This document shows, piece by piece, positions 1 through 8,934 of a DNA stretch of 47,680 bases. Within the stretch, counting starts at the first letter, position 1; each line of letters opens with the position of its first letter. A program made the position numbers and the translations under genes. The stretch is from an uncultured Lachnospiraceae bacterium (GTDB lineage: Bacteria; Bacillota; Clostridia; Lachnospirales; Lachnospiraceae): positions 1 through 47,680 of the forward strand of contig CAMWFQ010000031.1 in assembly GCA_947173495.1 (NCBI GenBank). Direction: 5' to 3'. The notes beneath the pieces are model-generated. The model did no database searches. It saw only the letters and a list, made by a program, of their open reading frames with translations, and had not been told where the DNA came from.

Positions 1-2
1 GC

Positions 3-92
3 AATCCACTTTTTCCGCATATTTCCATTCATGATGCGGCGGTAAATTCTCGTTTGAATCAAAGCAACAGTGAACAGAAGCTACCATGCTAA
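3..92 (+). CDS. Possible C-terminal end of an upstream gene (partial)
   Basis: Frame 3 is open from the window edge to a TAA at 90-92, encoding about 29 residues ending in QKLPC. It stops 37 bases before the hsdR start, as expected for the upstream gene of a restriction operon such as hsdS or hsdM. The fragment is too short to match any family, and the other two plus-strand frames close earlier. Confidence 0.25.
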   Translation, partial: NPLFPHISIHDAAVNSRLNQSNSEQKLPC

Positions 93-129
93 GGTATCCC
101 ATATCAACAAGCGCAAAGGAGTAACTGCT

Positions 130-3100
130 ATGTCGGGTTTTTATACTGAAATTGACTATGAAAATTCCATTATAGAATTGTTTCAGAATATGGGGTATCG
201 CCATGTCTACGGCCCCAATATAGAACGGGATTTTTACAGCCCTCTTTATGAGGAAGAACTCGTAGACGTATTACATCGGCTGAATCCCACTATGCCGGAG
301 GCTGCAATCGCAGACGCATTGTTCAAGCTGAAAAACTTTGAAAACGCCGATCTGGTCCAGAAGAATACCGTGTTTATGGATTACATCCAACACGGCGTTG
401 AAGTGCGCTATTTTGCGGGGAGCGAGGAATGTTCCGGCCTTGTCTACCTTGTGGATTACAAAAATCCTGACAACAACTCCTTCATCGTCGCAAATCAGTG
501 GACCTTTATTGAAAACAGCAATAAACGCCCGGATGTTTTGCTGTTTTTGAACGGTCTTCCTGTCGTCCTGGCGGAACTCAAATCCCCGTCCAGAGAGGGG
601 ACGGACGCCTCAGAGGCATACGCGCAGATCAGGAACTATATGCACGAAATCCCTTCCATGTTCATTTACAACTGCATCTGTGTGATGAGCGACCATCTGA
701 CCTCCAAGGCCGGCACCATTACTTCCGGCGAAGACCGTTTTATGGAATGGAAGACCAAAGACGGCAGTTATGAGAATGCGCAGTACGCACAGTTCGATAC
801 CTTCTTTGAAGGCATCTTTGAGCGGGAGCGTCTGCTGGACATTATTAAAAACTTCATCTGCTTTTCCAACGAGGGCTTAAAGCAATTCAAAATACTCGCC
901 GGATATCATCAGTATTTTGCTGTAAACAAGGCCGTTGTTTCTACGAAACACGCAACAGAAACTGATGGCAAGGGCGGTGTGTTTTGGCATACGCAGGGCA
1001 GCGGTAAATCGCTGTCTATGGTATTTTACGCCCACCGGCTGCAAGAAGCGCTGGACAGTCCGACCATTGTTGTGCTGACAGACAGGAATGATTTGGATGA
1101 CCAGCTTTTTGGGCAGTTTGCAAAATGCCGGACTTTCCTGCGCCAGGAGCCAGTTCAGGCAGAAAGCCGGGAGCACTTAAAAACTCTGCTTGACGGGCGG
1201 CAGGCCAACGGCATTATCTTCACCACTATGCAGAAATTTGAGGAGTCCAGCGAGCCGCTTTCCCAACGCAGGAACATAGTTGTCATGGCTGACGAGGCTC
1301 ACCGGGGGCAGTACGGACTAAAAGAGAAAGTGGATGCCGCAACGGGAAAAATTAAGGTCGGAACTGCCCGCATTATCCGTAACAGTCTTCCAAACGCTAC
1401 CTATATCGGCTTTACGGGAACGCCCATATCCACAAAAGACCGGAGTACCAGAGAAGTATTTGGCGATTATATTGATGTCTACGATATGACGCAGGCCGTA
1501 GAGGACGGCGCTACCCGGCCTGTGTACTATGAGAGCCGGGTTATCAAGCTGAAGCTGGACGAAGCGACCTTGCGGTTGATTGATGCAGAATATGACCTGA
1601 TGGCGGATAATGCTGACCCGGAAGTGATTCAGAAAAGTAAGCGAGAGCTTGGGCAGATGGAAGCAATCCTCGGCAATGAACGGACGGTTGCCTCTTTGGT
1701 AGATGATATTCTTGACCACTATGAGAATTACCGCGCCAATCTTCTGACCGGCAAGGCGATGATCGTTGCCTATTCCCGCGCCATTGCCATGAAGATTTAT
1801 GACCAAATCTTACAGGCACGTCCCTCTTGGACAAAAAAGGTGGCTGTCGTTATGACGGAAAGCAACAAAGACCCGGAGGAATGGCGGGCTGTCATCGGCA
1901 ACAAACGCCATAAGGATGAGCTGGCAAAACAGTTCAAGGACAACGACAGCCCTTTAAAAATTGCCATTGTAGTGGATATGTGGCTGACGGGTTTTGATGT
2001 TCCCTCTCTTGCGACGATGTATGTTTACAAGCCTATGCATGGCTACAATCTGATGCAGGCCATCGCCCGTGTCAATCGTGTTTTTGCTGATAAGGAGGGA
2101 GGGCTTGTCGTTGACTATGTGGGCATTGCCGCCGCACTGAAAGAGGCAATGAATGACTATACCTCCCGTGACAAAAAGAACTACGGCGACACTGATGTTG
2201 CGAAGGTGGCTTACCCAAAATTTTTGGAGAAGCTGTCTGTCTGCCGGGATATTTTCCATGGATACAATTATTCTAAGTTCACGACCGGCACTGACCTTGA
2301 ACGCTCCAAAGCTATCAGCGGTGCTGTCAATTTCATCGTTGCAGTTGATAAAGAAAGAGAACGGGAGGATTTTCTCAAAGAATCCCTTATGCTTCGTCAG
2401 GCGCTCTCCCTCTGTTCTTCCCTTGTTGAAGAAGGTCCTCGCATAGAGGCAGCATTCTTTGAATCGGTGCGGGTACTTGTTATGCGCCTTATGAACCAGG
2501 GCGAGGGGAAAAAAATCTCGTTGCCCGAGATGAATGCCAGAGTCAACGCACTTCTCAGCCAGAGTGTTAAGAGCGAGGGCGTTATCAACCTGTTCTCCGA
2601 TGTATCAGAGGAGTTTTCCCTGTTTGACCCGAAATTCCTGGAGGAAATCTCCAAAATGAAAGAGAAGAATCTTGCTGTTGAGCTTTTGAAAAGACTTATT
2701 GCTGAACAGGTTCAGATTTATCGTCATACCAATGTGGTTAAATCCGAAAAATTCAGCGAGATCATCCAGAGTGCAATGAATCGCTACTTAAACGGTATGC
2801 TGACGAACGAAGAGGTTATCCAGGAACTGCTAAACCTCGCCAAACAGATTGTCGTTGCACAAAAAGAGGGGGATCAACTGGGACTCACTGCGGATGAACT
2901 TGCATTCTATGACGCGCTCACCAAGCCACAGGCAATCAAGGATTTTTATGAGAATGAAGAGCTGATTGCAATCACCAAAGAACTGGCAGACACCCTGCGA
3001 AAAAATCGTACTATCGACTGGCAGAAGCGAGACTCCGCAAGAGCCAAAATGCGGATGATGATTAAAAAACTTTTGCGAAAGCACCGCTATCCGCCAGAGG

Positions 3101-3174
3101 GTATGGATGATGCGGTGCAAACCGTCATGACGCAGTGCGAATTGTGGACAGATAATACAGATATGATGTCCTAA
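130..3174 (+). CDS. hsdR: Type I restriction enzyme R subunit (HsdR)
   Basis: This is the motor and nuclease subunit of a type I restriction-modification complex; with HsdM and HsdS it translocates DNA using ATP and cleaves unmodified DNA. The 1014-residue product has the N-terminal HSDR_N nuclease fold with a PD-(D/E)XK signature (D135 in RPDVL, E149 and K151 in AELKSP). A superfamily II helicase core follows, with GSGKS Walker A near residue 290, a DEAH box (ADEAHRG) near 387, a TGTP motif, and motif VI (QAIARVNRVF). Length is normal for the family and no frame break is seen. I start at ATG 130 rather than an upstream in-frame codon because AAAGGAG at 115-121 lies 8 bases before it. HsdM and HsdS are not in the window and presumably lie to the left. 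Confidence 0.95.
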   Translation: MSGFYTEIDYENSIIELFQNMGYRHVYGPNIERDFYSPLYEEELVDVLHRLNPTMPEAAIADALFKLKNFENADLVQKNTVFMDYIQHGVEVRYFAGSEECSGLVYLVDYKNPDNNSFIVANQWTFIENSNKRPDVLLFLNGLPVVLAELKSPSREGTDASEAYAQIRNYMHEIPSMFIYNCICVMSDHLTSKAGTITSGEDRFMEWKTKDGSYENAQYAQFDTFFEGIFERERLLDIIKNFICFSNEGLKQFKILAGYHQYFAVNKAVVSTKHATETDGKGGVFWHTQGSGKSLSMVFYAHRLQEALDSPTIVVLTDRNDLDDQLFGQFAKCRTFLRQEPVQAESREHLKTLLDGRQANGIIFTTMQKFEESSEPLSQRRNIVVMADEAHRGQYGLKEKVDAATGKIKVGTARIIRNSLPNATYIGFTGTPISTKDRSTREVFGDYIDVYDMTQAVEDGATRPVYYESRVIKLKLDEATLRLIDAEYDLMADNADPEVIQKSKRELGQMEAILGNERTVASLVDDILDHYENYRANLLTGKAMIVAYSRAIAMKIYDQILQARPSWTKKVAVVMTESNKDPEEWRAVIGNKRHKDELAKQFKDNDSPLKIAIVVDMWLTGFDVPSLATMYVYKPMHGYNLMQAIARVNRVFADKEGGLVVDYVGIAAALKEAMNDYTSRDKKNYGDTDVAKVAYPKFLEKLSVCRDIFHGYNYSKFTTGTDLERSKAISGAVNFIVAVDKEREREDFLKESLMLRQALSLCSSLVEEGPRIEAAFFESVRVLVMRLMNQGEGKKISLPEMNARVNALLSQSVKSEGVINLFSDVSEEFSLFDPKFLEEISKMKEKNLAVELLKRLIAEQVQIYRHTNVVKSEKFSEIIQSAMNRYLNGMLTNEEVIQELLNLAKQIVVAQKEGDQLGLTADELAFYDALTKPQAIKDFYENEELIAITKELADTLRKNRTIDWQKRDSARAKMRMMIKKLLRKHRYPPEGMDDAVQTVMTQCELWTDNTDMMS

Positions 3175-3517
3175 GCCAATTCATACATTGTAGAGAATGC
3201 GCTGCTGTTGTCGCCGCTTATCAGTGTGACAACCGGTTCTTTTCCGAATACAACCAGCAACAAAAGTCCCATTCTGAGAAACCGTGCATCGGCCATACAG
3301 AAATCCTCTTGTCGTAAAACGCCCGCCTGTATACGCAGACCACAACACACCGCGGAGAGCCCATGGAACTCTCATTTTGCCGCCATCCGACCTGTACATT
3401 CTCAGTACACGTCTGGGAGGTATCTTTTTCCTGCTGGCCGGAATTGCAGGGGTCGTAATACTTTTGTTATTGTAATTACTAATTTTTAATTGGAATCAGG
3501 AAACAGCAGACGCTCTC
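3175..3517. other. Gene-poor stretch, possibly a decayed gene
   Basis: About 340 bases between hsdR and the lipase-like gene hold no gene I can support. One plus frame (GTG 3284 to TAA at about 3475, 63 codons) ends in a convincing hydrophobic stretch (LGGIFFLLAGIAGVVILLLL) but has no ribosome site. Another frame runs open across the hsdR stop to about 3315. This pattern could be the wreck of a small membrane-protein gene broken by frameshifts, but no family is recognisable. Confidence 0.3.
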
Positions 3518-4918
3518 ATGCATCTGCCGGACCGGAATAGGAAAATAGAAATGATACTGCTTCCGCATCTACCAATTTTATGGGTTTTATTAAGCAAAGA
3601 ACATTTGATATCTTATATAGGTGCGTCTGCCGGGATGCGTTCCGCCGGGACCATCTCTCTGCTTTTGCGCACTCTCCTAATTCTGATTTATATTGTCAAT
3701 GCGTGCCTTTTACATATCATGCCGTATCGGGACAAATGCCGCTCCTCTGTACGGATCAGAATCATGTACGGAGGACATCTGATCATCAGGTTTTGTCTGT
3801 GGGGACTTCTCTTTCAGCTTGTGATCCTTCTGCTGCGGCTCCCATTCCGTCTGGCGCCGACAGATGTGGCATGGCCTGTGGTCCTTCTGGCGGATGGAAT
3901 CTTTGCCGCCGTCCACTTTTATCTTTTGATTCTGAACGGATATCTCCGTATCCTGTGCACCTGCCGGAGCATCGGGATCTGGAAACGCGTCCTGTTCCTC
4001 TGTTTCTTGTGGATTCCCGTTCTGCATCTGTTTTTTGCTAAATATCTGAGCCGGAGAGCCTGCGAGGAATTTGATGCGGAGAGATGCCGCTTTGAAAACA
4101 GACTTGCCCGGACGGACTCTCAAATCTGCGCCACCAGATATCCTCTCCTTATGCTTCACGGGATCGGATTCCGCGATCTGCGTTATTTCAATTACTGGGG
4201 CCGGATTCCCAAGGAGCTGGTCCGAAACGGCGCTGTAGTTTACTATGGGCACCAGGAAGCCTGGGGTACCATCGAAGAAAATGCGGAGATCATCCGCCGC
4301 AAGATTCTGGAAGTACTGGAGGAAAATCATTGTGATAAAGTCAATATCATTGCCCATTCCAAGGGAGGTCTGGACGCCCGTTATCTGATCAGCGCTCTTC
4401 ACATGGAAGATCAGGTGGCCTCTCTCACCACCATCTCCACCCCTCATCAGGGTTCGGAGCTTCTGAATCTTTTAAACCGTCTGCCGGACAATATTTATCA
4501 CTTTGTGTCCTCACTTTTTGACAGATCCTTTTCCAGATTCGGCGATCAGCACCCGGACTGCTACCATGCCAGCAAACAGCTTTCGCCCGAATTCTGCCGG
4601 GAGTTTAATGCAAAATATCCGGACTCGCCCGAAGTATATTATCAGAGCTATGCCTCTGTTTTGAAACGTCCCCTGGGAGATGATCTGCTAAGCATCCCTC
4701 ATCTTCTGATGAACCTCTCCGGCGCTTCCCGAAACGATGGCCTGGTAACGGAAGGTTCCGCCAAATGGGGAACTTTTAAGAAAACCTTCATCAGCACCGG
4801 AAGACGCGGCATCTCCCATGGGGATATGATCGATTTGAAAAGAGAAGATTATAAGGGGTTTGATGTGATAGAGGCTTATGTGGGGATTGTGGCGGAATTG
4901 AGGGAGATGGGGTTTTGA
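3518..4918 (+). CDS. Membrane-anchored lipase-like alpha/beta hydrolase
   Basis: The N-terminal ~180 residues contain four or five hydrophobic segments. A soluble alpha/beta-hydrolase domain of the triacylglycerol lipase type follows. YPLLMLHGIG is the oxyanion-hole strand, IIAHSKGGLDARYL is the nucleophile elbow with the catalytic Ser, SRNDGLV supplies a likely Asp, and GISHGDMID the likely His. The expected job is hydrolysis of lipid or carboxyl esters at the membrane; the substrate is unknown. The start is uncertain: ATG 3518 gives 466 residues, while ATG 3551 has a better-placed AGGA about 8 bases upstream and removes 11 residues. Its 3' end overlaps a possible small minus-strand gene. 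No operon partner is visible. Confidence 0.8.
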   Translation: MHLPDRNRKIEMILLPHLPILWVLLSKEHLISYIGASAGMRSAGTISLLLRTLLILIYIVNACLLHIMPYRDKCRSSVRIRIMYGGHLIIRFCLWGLLFQLVILLLRLPFRLAPTDVAWPVVLLADGIFAAVHFYLLILNGYLRILCTCRSIGIWKRVLFLCFLWIPVLHLFFAKYLSRRACEEFDAERCRFENRLARTDSQICATRYPLLMLHGIGFRDLRYFNYWGRIPKELVRNGAVVYYGHQEAWGTIEENAEIIRRKILEVLEENHCDKVNIIAHSKGGLDARYLISALHMEDQVASLTTISTPHQGSELLNLLNRLPDNIYHFVSSLFDRSFSRFGDQHPDCYHASKQLSPEFCREFNAKYPDSPEVYYQSYASVLKRPLGDDLLSIPHLLMNLSGASRNDGLVTEGSAKWGTFKKTFISTGRRGISHGDMIDLKREDYKGFDVIEAYVGIVAELREMGF

Positions 4919-5049
4919 TTGTCTATTTGTAAATTTTTCGCACAAAACTGACGGATTGCCTTTTCCTGTCCTCTACAGACAATTTCCCCTCGCAGGGCGT
5001 TATCACGTAAAAGCTCCTCTATCATCTGCGAAAGCCGTTCCAACTCCAT
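4876..5049 (-). CDS. Small 57-residue protein, unknown
   Basis: An ATG at 5049 is preceded by GGGGAGAAA and opens a 57-codon frame, beginning MELERLSQMIEELL and ending NSATIPT. It starts 22 bases after the stop of the glycosyltransferase at 5072 on the same strand, fitting the end of that operon. The N-terminal half looks like a charged amphipathic helix. Its last ~43 bases run antisense into the lipase 3' end. No family is recognised; position and ribosome site are the only support. Confidence 0.4.
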   Translation of the reverse strand: MELERLSQMIEELLRDNALRGEIVCRGQEKAIRQFCAKNLQIDNQNPISLNSATIPT

Positions 5050-5071
5050 TTTCTCCCCGTATGGCTGATTA

Positions 5072-6286
5072 TTACTGGCAGATCACTCCATTGCTCTCCT
5101 GTGTTTCGTCCCTTACCAGCATATCTTCTATCACCATATAATTGGTCTCTCTTAGCGCGGATAATACATTTTCGACTTTCAATAACTCTTTAACTGATTC
5201 GTCTATCTTTTGATCAGCATATAATCGTTGGGAAGCTTCATACAATGAGTACACTTTTGCCACACTCTTTTGAATACTTCCAAAAAGTCCATTATATTGC
5301 CCGCCTTTCCACTGTAAGGAATGGTTTAATATTTTATTTCTTACTTCTCCCAGCATAAAATCAATTTCTTTTTCAAACTCTTCTTTTTCGTTCAGGATGG
5401 CCGCAATATAGGTATCGTACCGTTTTGCGCACTTCTCATAATTATCAGTCAGATCATATATCGTATTGAGAATATGGCTGTAATCGTGCATATCTAAAAG
5501 CTTATACTCTTCTGGTATTCCCACATCCTCCGCAAATGACGCACTCCCTTCTCTGTTTGTGATAACGCAGCACCCGCAAACTGCCGCTTCTCTTGGAATC
5601 CGATCCTTGCCTGGATGATTACCAAAATCGATATAAACCTTGGCACGGCACATAAGCAAAGCCATCTGTTCAGGACTTAGCCCCTGAAGCGGTATCCATT
5701 GAATGTCTTTCCTGCATTGCCCCATGATTTCTTTCAAATTCTCTGCGCCCTTTTTGGGGTTGTAGAGACATATATTCTCCCTGTGCATCTGATCCCTGTA
5801 TTCTGTTCCTATTTTTACAATGTCATCATTGATATAGTCTCCCAGATATAATATTTCCCTGATCCCAAATTCTTTTTGGACAAAATGATAAGCATATTTT
5901 GACTGCACAAGATGAATCACATCACTTCTGTCTTTCAGGCCAAAGATATCAGCCTTGCCTGCCTGCGCGATCGTATTATGATAAGCCAAAAAATAATTAT
6001 CGACTGACAGCCACCATATAATGGTCATGCCTTTTTGACAGACACGAAATATGCCAATCCCTGTCTCCGGAACTATCAATACAGACTGCTCATCATCTAT
6101 AAAAGAAACTACATATTTTACCTGATATTTCATGAATACATCCGGTGTTGGCGGCACAACCGGATTCACATTCCAATACAGCATATAATTTTCTATTCCC
6201 CGGTTGCTTAAATGCCAGCTGAGTTGATGTAATAATTCTGTTCCACCCGTAGCGAAATTAGCCGGGCAGGCAATAAAAATCCGCAT
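5072..6286 (-). CDS. Glycosyltransferase (GT-B like), probable flagellin-glycan gene
   Basis: A 404-residue cytoplasmic protein. The N-terminus (MRIFIACPANFATGGTELLH) looks like a GT-B acceptor domain with its glycine-rich loop. The C-terminal half carries a donor-domain signature (YIDFGNHPGKDRIPREAA followed by VITNREGSASF), as in capsule and glycoprotein transferases. The start is ATG 6286 with AGGAGAATAAGAA upstream. It follows the 619-residue glycosyltransferase by 28 bases. The pair lies just downstream of flagellin on the same strand, so glycosylation of flagellin or another surface protein is the likely role. Sugar donor and acceptor cannot be read from sequence. Confidence 0.75.
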   Translation of the reverse strand: MRIFIACPANFATGGTELLHQLSWHLSNRGIENYMLYWNVNPVVPPTPDVFMKYQVKYVVSFIDDEQSVLIVPETGIGIFRVCQKGMTIIWWLSVDNYFLAYHNTIAQAGKADIFGLKDRSDVIHLVQSKYAYHFVQKEFGIREILYLGDYINDDIVKIGTEYRDQMHRENICLYNPKKGAENLKEIMGQCRKDIQWIPLQGLSPEQMALLMCRAKVYIDFGNHPGKDRIPREAAVCGCCVITNREGSASFAEDVGIPEEYKLLDMHDYSHILNTIYDLTDNYEKCAKRYDTYIAAILNEKEEFEKEIDFMLGEVRNKILNHSLQWKGGQYNGLFGSIQKSVAKVYSLYEASQRLYADQKIDESVKELLKVENVLSALRETNYMVIEDMLVRDETQESNGVICQ

Positions 6287-6314
6287 TTCTTATTCTCCTG
6301 TTGTTTCTTTGAAC

Positions 6315-8174
6315 TTAATCCTGAAAAATAATATCCAATACTCTTTGCATTCTTTCCTTTAAATTATGCTCCTTCCGTACCTTCCTATATCCATTAATCG
6401 CGATCAACAGCCTCTCGTCCTCATGCTTCAGGTAATAGTCTATCTTTTCCTCAAGCTCCTGCAGATCATGGTAAACCTCCAGATCCTTCCCGATCTCAAA
6501 GTACTCCTCAAGCTCTGGCTGATAATTGGTCAGGCAAAAGCCCCCCACCGCCATAATATCCCAGACCCGTAAAGGGATTCCACTTTCAATACTTCTGGAG
6601 GTGATATTCAAATTGATTTTGCTCAGATAGAACACCTTGGGCATTGCGTTTCCATATTCGAGCCAGGGTCTTATTGTTACATTTTTTAAAATTTTTCCAG
6701 CGGAGTCGTCCGAATATACCACCACCGGGAAACGCTCCTGCAGGGTTTCCAGAATTCTGACCCGTTCTATTTCATTGCATTTCCGCACAAGCTTCATGCT
6801 TTCACAAAAATAGCGTTTATCGATATCCCAGGTCTTCCAGGTCTCCTCCGGTTGTTTTGACTGCATATAGGAAATCAGGCTATCAGAGGCTTTGTCAAAG
6901 ATCGACTTGTCCTTTTCCCATGTACACTCCATATCCTCTATGACCCTTTCCGCCTCTTTCAGATATTCCTCCCCCTCTTCATCAAAAATTTCTTCAAATC
7001 CCCGATTATTATACAGACGTCCCACAAAGGTTACGTCGCCGGCATACTTTTTTTCATCCCGCTTTCCGATACGTATCAGACCGAAATTATCTGTCTCCGG
7101 CGCCAGCGGAAGATAGAACAAATGCTTCAACCCGCGACTCCTTAACCGCTCGTATTGCTTTCTGTCAAATACGCTGATATAATTTACCTCATTTAAGGCC
7201 GCTTTACTGTATAGGTCCATAAGGGGAGAATCGTAAACCCATGCATAATAGGGGATATGAAAGCTCTGACAGGCGTTGGATAGGCCCTCGCTGAAATCGT
7301 AGGTTACCGCCAGATCAAAGTTTCCCTCCGCCAGAATCTCCTCCGCCATCTCCTGATCACGCCAAATTGCATTTCCATTGTCTTCTAACGTAAATTTAAC
7401 TTCCGGAATGGTCACGTTGTGGCCCAATTGTGTCAGTGCAAAGGGAATTCCGATCATATGGATCTGCTCACTGTGCATGAACAGAACCCGCTTTCTTTCA
7501 CAGTTTTCCTTCTCTATCTCCGGATACTCCTGCAGCAGGATCCTGCGGTTTTCATCATAATTCCAGAAGAATGGAGCACCGCAGGCATGGATCACCCAGT
7601 CTGTTTTCTGGGCGGGAACCACAATCTTATATCCGGCCCTCCGAAACTCCAGACACTGGGATATATCGTAAAAATCAAAGCCCCGAAAGATATCCTCTCT
7701 CCAGGGAAGGTCATACTGGGTCGCTATCAGCAGGCCGTCAACCGCTTCTACCTCCCTGTACCCCCGCTTAAAATGTTCAACGTTATCAAACCCCTCTTTT
7801 ATCATCTCTTCCAGGCGGTAAAAACTCCCGCATCGCTGCTCGTGCCACATAACCCCATCTTTTGAGAGTTTTTCTGCTCCCACAATTCCAACCATGCCAA
7901 TATTTGCATCTCTGCGGAAGGTTTTCAGCAGATGATCCAGGAAAAAGGGCTCCACAATAAATGTGTCCTGGTGCAGATAAATTTTGTATTTTGCATCAGA
8001 CGCAGCCATAGCGCTGTTATAGCCGGAGGTCATGGACAAAGCATCCCTTACCGTGAGTATATCCACGTGAAATCCATCCGGAATATGCAAAAGCCCCAAG
8101 TACATCATACATTCCCTGAGCTGCTGTTCATCGTTGACGCATAGAATAAAGCATATTTTGTGTCTGTCAACCAT
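6315..8174 (-). CDS. Two-domain glycosyltransferase (GT2-like plus CgeB-like)
   Basis: A 619-residue protein with two transferase-like parts. Residues ~1-230 resemble the GT-A 'glycosyltransferase-like' family: CFILCVNDEQ at the start, YKIYLHQDTFI with the QD pair in the DXD position, then VDGLLIATQYDLPW. Residues ~235-619 resemble CgeB/DUF3880 followed by a glycosyl-transferase-1_2 domain, with SIESGIPLRVWDIMAVGGF as donor loop. Such fusions are common in Lachnospiraceae beside flagellin genes and probably add sugars to flagellin; that role is inferred from context. The start ATG at 8174 overlaps the stop of the upstream gene by 8 bases, indicating coupled translation. Confidence 0.8.
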   Translation of the reverse strand: MVDRHKICFILCVNDEQQLRECMMYLGLLHIPDGFHVDILTVRDALSMTSGYNSAMAASDAKYKIYLHQDTFIVEPFFLDHLLKTFRRDANIGMVGIVGAEKLSKDGVMWHEQRCGSFYRLEEMIKEGFDNVEHFKRGYREVEAVDGLLIATQYDLPWREDIFRGFDFYDISQCLEFRRAGYKIVVPAQKTDWVIHACGAPFFWNYDENRRILLQEYPEIEKENCERKRVLFMHSEQIHMIGIPFALTQLGHNVTIPEVKFTLEDNGNAIWRDQEMAEEILAEGNFDLAVTYDFSEGLSNACQSFHIPYYAWVYDSPLMDLYSKAALNEVNYISVFDRKQYERLRSRGLKHLFYLPLAPETDNFGLIRIGKRDEKKYAGDVTFVGRLYNNRGFEEIFDEEGEEYLKEAERVIEDMECTWEKDKSIFDKASDSLISYMQSKQPEETWKTWDIDKRYFCESMKLVRKCNEIERVRILETLQERFPVVVYSDDSAGKILKNVTIRPWLEYGNAMPKVFYLSKINLNITSRSIESGIPLRVWDIMAVGGFCLTNYQPELEEYFEIGKDLEVYHDLQELEEKIDYYLKHEDERLLIAINGYRKVRKEHNLKERMQRVLDIIFQD

Positions 8175-8835
8175 TTTTCGTCACCTGTCGTATTTCCTTT
8201 ATCCGTTCCTTTACCCTCTGAGATGGCTTATCAACTTTCTCCAAAGCTTCCAGCGCTCTTTCTCTCTGCTGTCCTGAGAGCCAGATGTCCGCCTCCTCCC
8301 ACAGCAGTTCCTCCTGTCCTGGAAAGGTTTCGTTTGCATACTGTATCAGCCAAAGCGCATTCAGCGTGTCTTCCTTTTCCCTCAAGTACCGGGTAATATG
8401 TAAAAGATTTTCTTCTCTATTTCTTGTCTCCAAAATAATAATCCTGCCGATTGCCAGACCGCTTACTTTTTCCTCTCTAAGCCATTTCAAAGCCTCCCTG
8501 CGATATATCTCCGGAACCTGATTTTCGATCCGCAGGCCGCAGTATTGGACCTTTCGATATTTCCGCTCCACATCCTCAAGGCCGGATACTCCGCCAAAAA
8601 TGTCTGACTCTATCCCCAACTCCGGAAGCAGCCTTTTTTCTTTCAGCCAGATATGAAAAAAGCATTCCAGCATAATCAGTTGGTTTTCTTTTGATTTCAG
8701 TTTGGAATAGGCTTTATCGCGGGCGAGGAACAACATCAGCTCCTTCATTTTCCGGAAATCGGTTCCCGCTTTCAGCCTTCTGTTAATTTCTTCCTTTAAT
8801 CTCACTGATTCCTGATATTGTTCTTTCAGTCTCAT
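8167..8835 (-). CDS. Helical protein of the flagellin glycosylation operon, unknown
   Basis: About 222 residues, highly charged and predicted all helical. The C-terminal part (LNALWLIQYANETFPGQEEL then AEDIWLSGQQRERALEALEK-like spacing) resembles TPR-type helical hairpins. There is no signal peptide or membrane segment. I start at ATG 8835, with AGAGGA just upstream; an in-frame GTG at 8862 is the alternative and lacks a ribosome site. It follows the flagellin terminator and overlaps the next glycosyltransferase by 8 bases, so it is first gene of a three- or four-gene operon. A scaffold or partner for the transferases is possible but unproven. Confidence 0.65.
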   Translation of the reverse strand: MRLKEQYQESVRLKEEINRRLKAGTDFRKMKELMLFLARDKAYSKLKSKENQLIMLECFFHIWLKEKRLLPELGIESDIFGGVSGLEDVERKYRKVQYCGLRIENQVPEIYRREALKWLREEKVSGLAIGRIIILETRNREENLLHITRYLREKEDTLNALWLIQYANETFPGQEELLWEEADIWLSGQQRERALEALEKVDKPSQRVKERIKEIRQVTKNG

Positions 8836-8879
8836 AGTTTCCTCTGCAGTAACGTACGCCACCGGGCACGTATATTATG

Positions 8880-8910
8880 AAAAAGGAGCCAGCCAAAGCC
8901 AACTCCTTTT
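8880..8910 (-). terminator. Rho-independent terminator after flagellin
   Basis: Read on the minus strand, AAAAGGAG and CTCCTTTTT form the outer stem, TTGGC/GCTGG extends it around a short loop, and a T run ends it. It lies 25 bases after the flagellin stop and separates flagellin from the glycosyltransferase operon. Confidence 0.8.
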
Positions 8911-8934
8911 CTACTGGTAGTTTTACAATCCTGA

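Noticed and set aside
3208-3489. 93-codon plus-strand frame after hsdR
   Set aside because: TTG start without ribosome site, low-complexity Ser/Arg-rich product, and a conflicting open frame; not supported as a gene.
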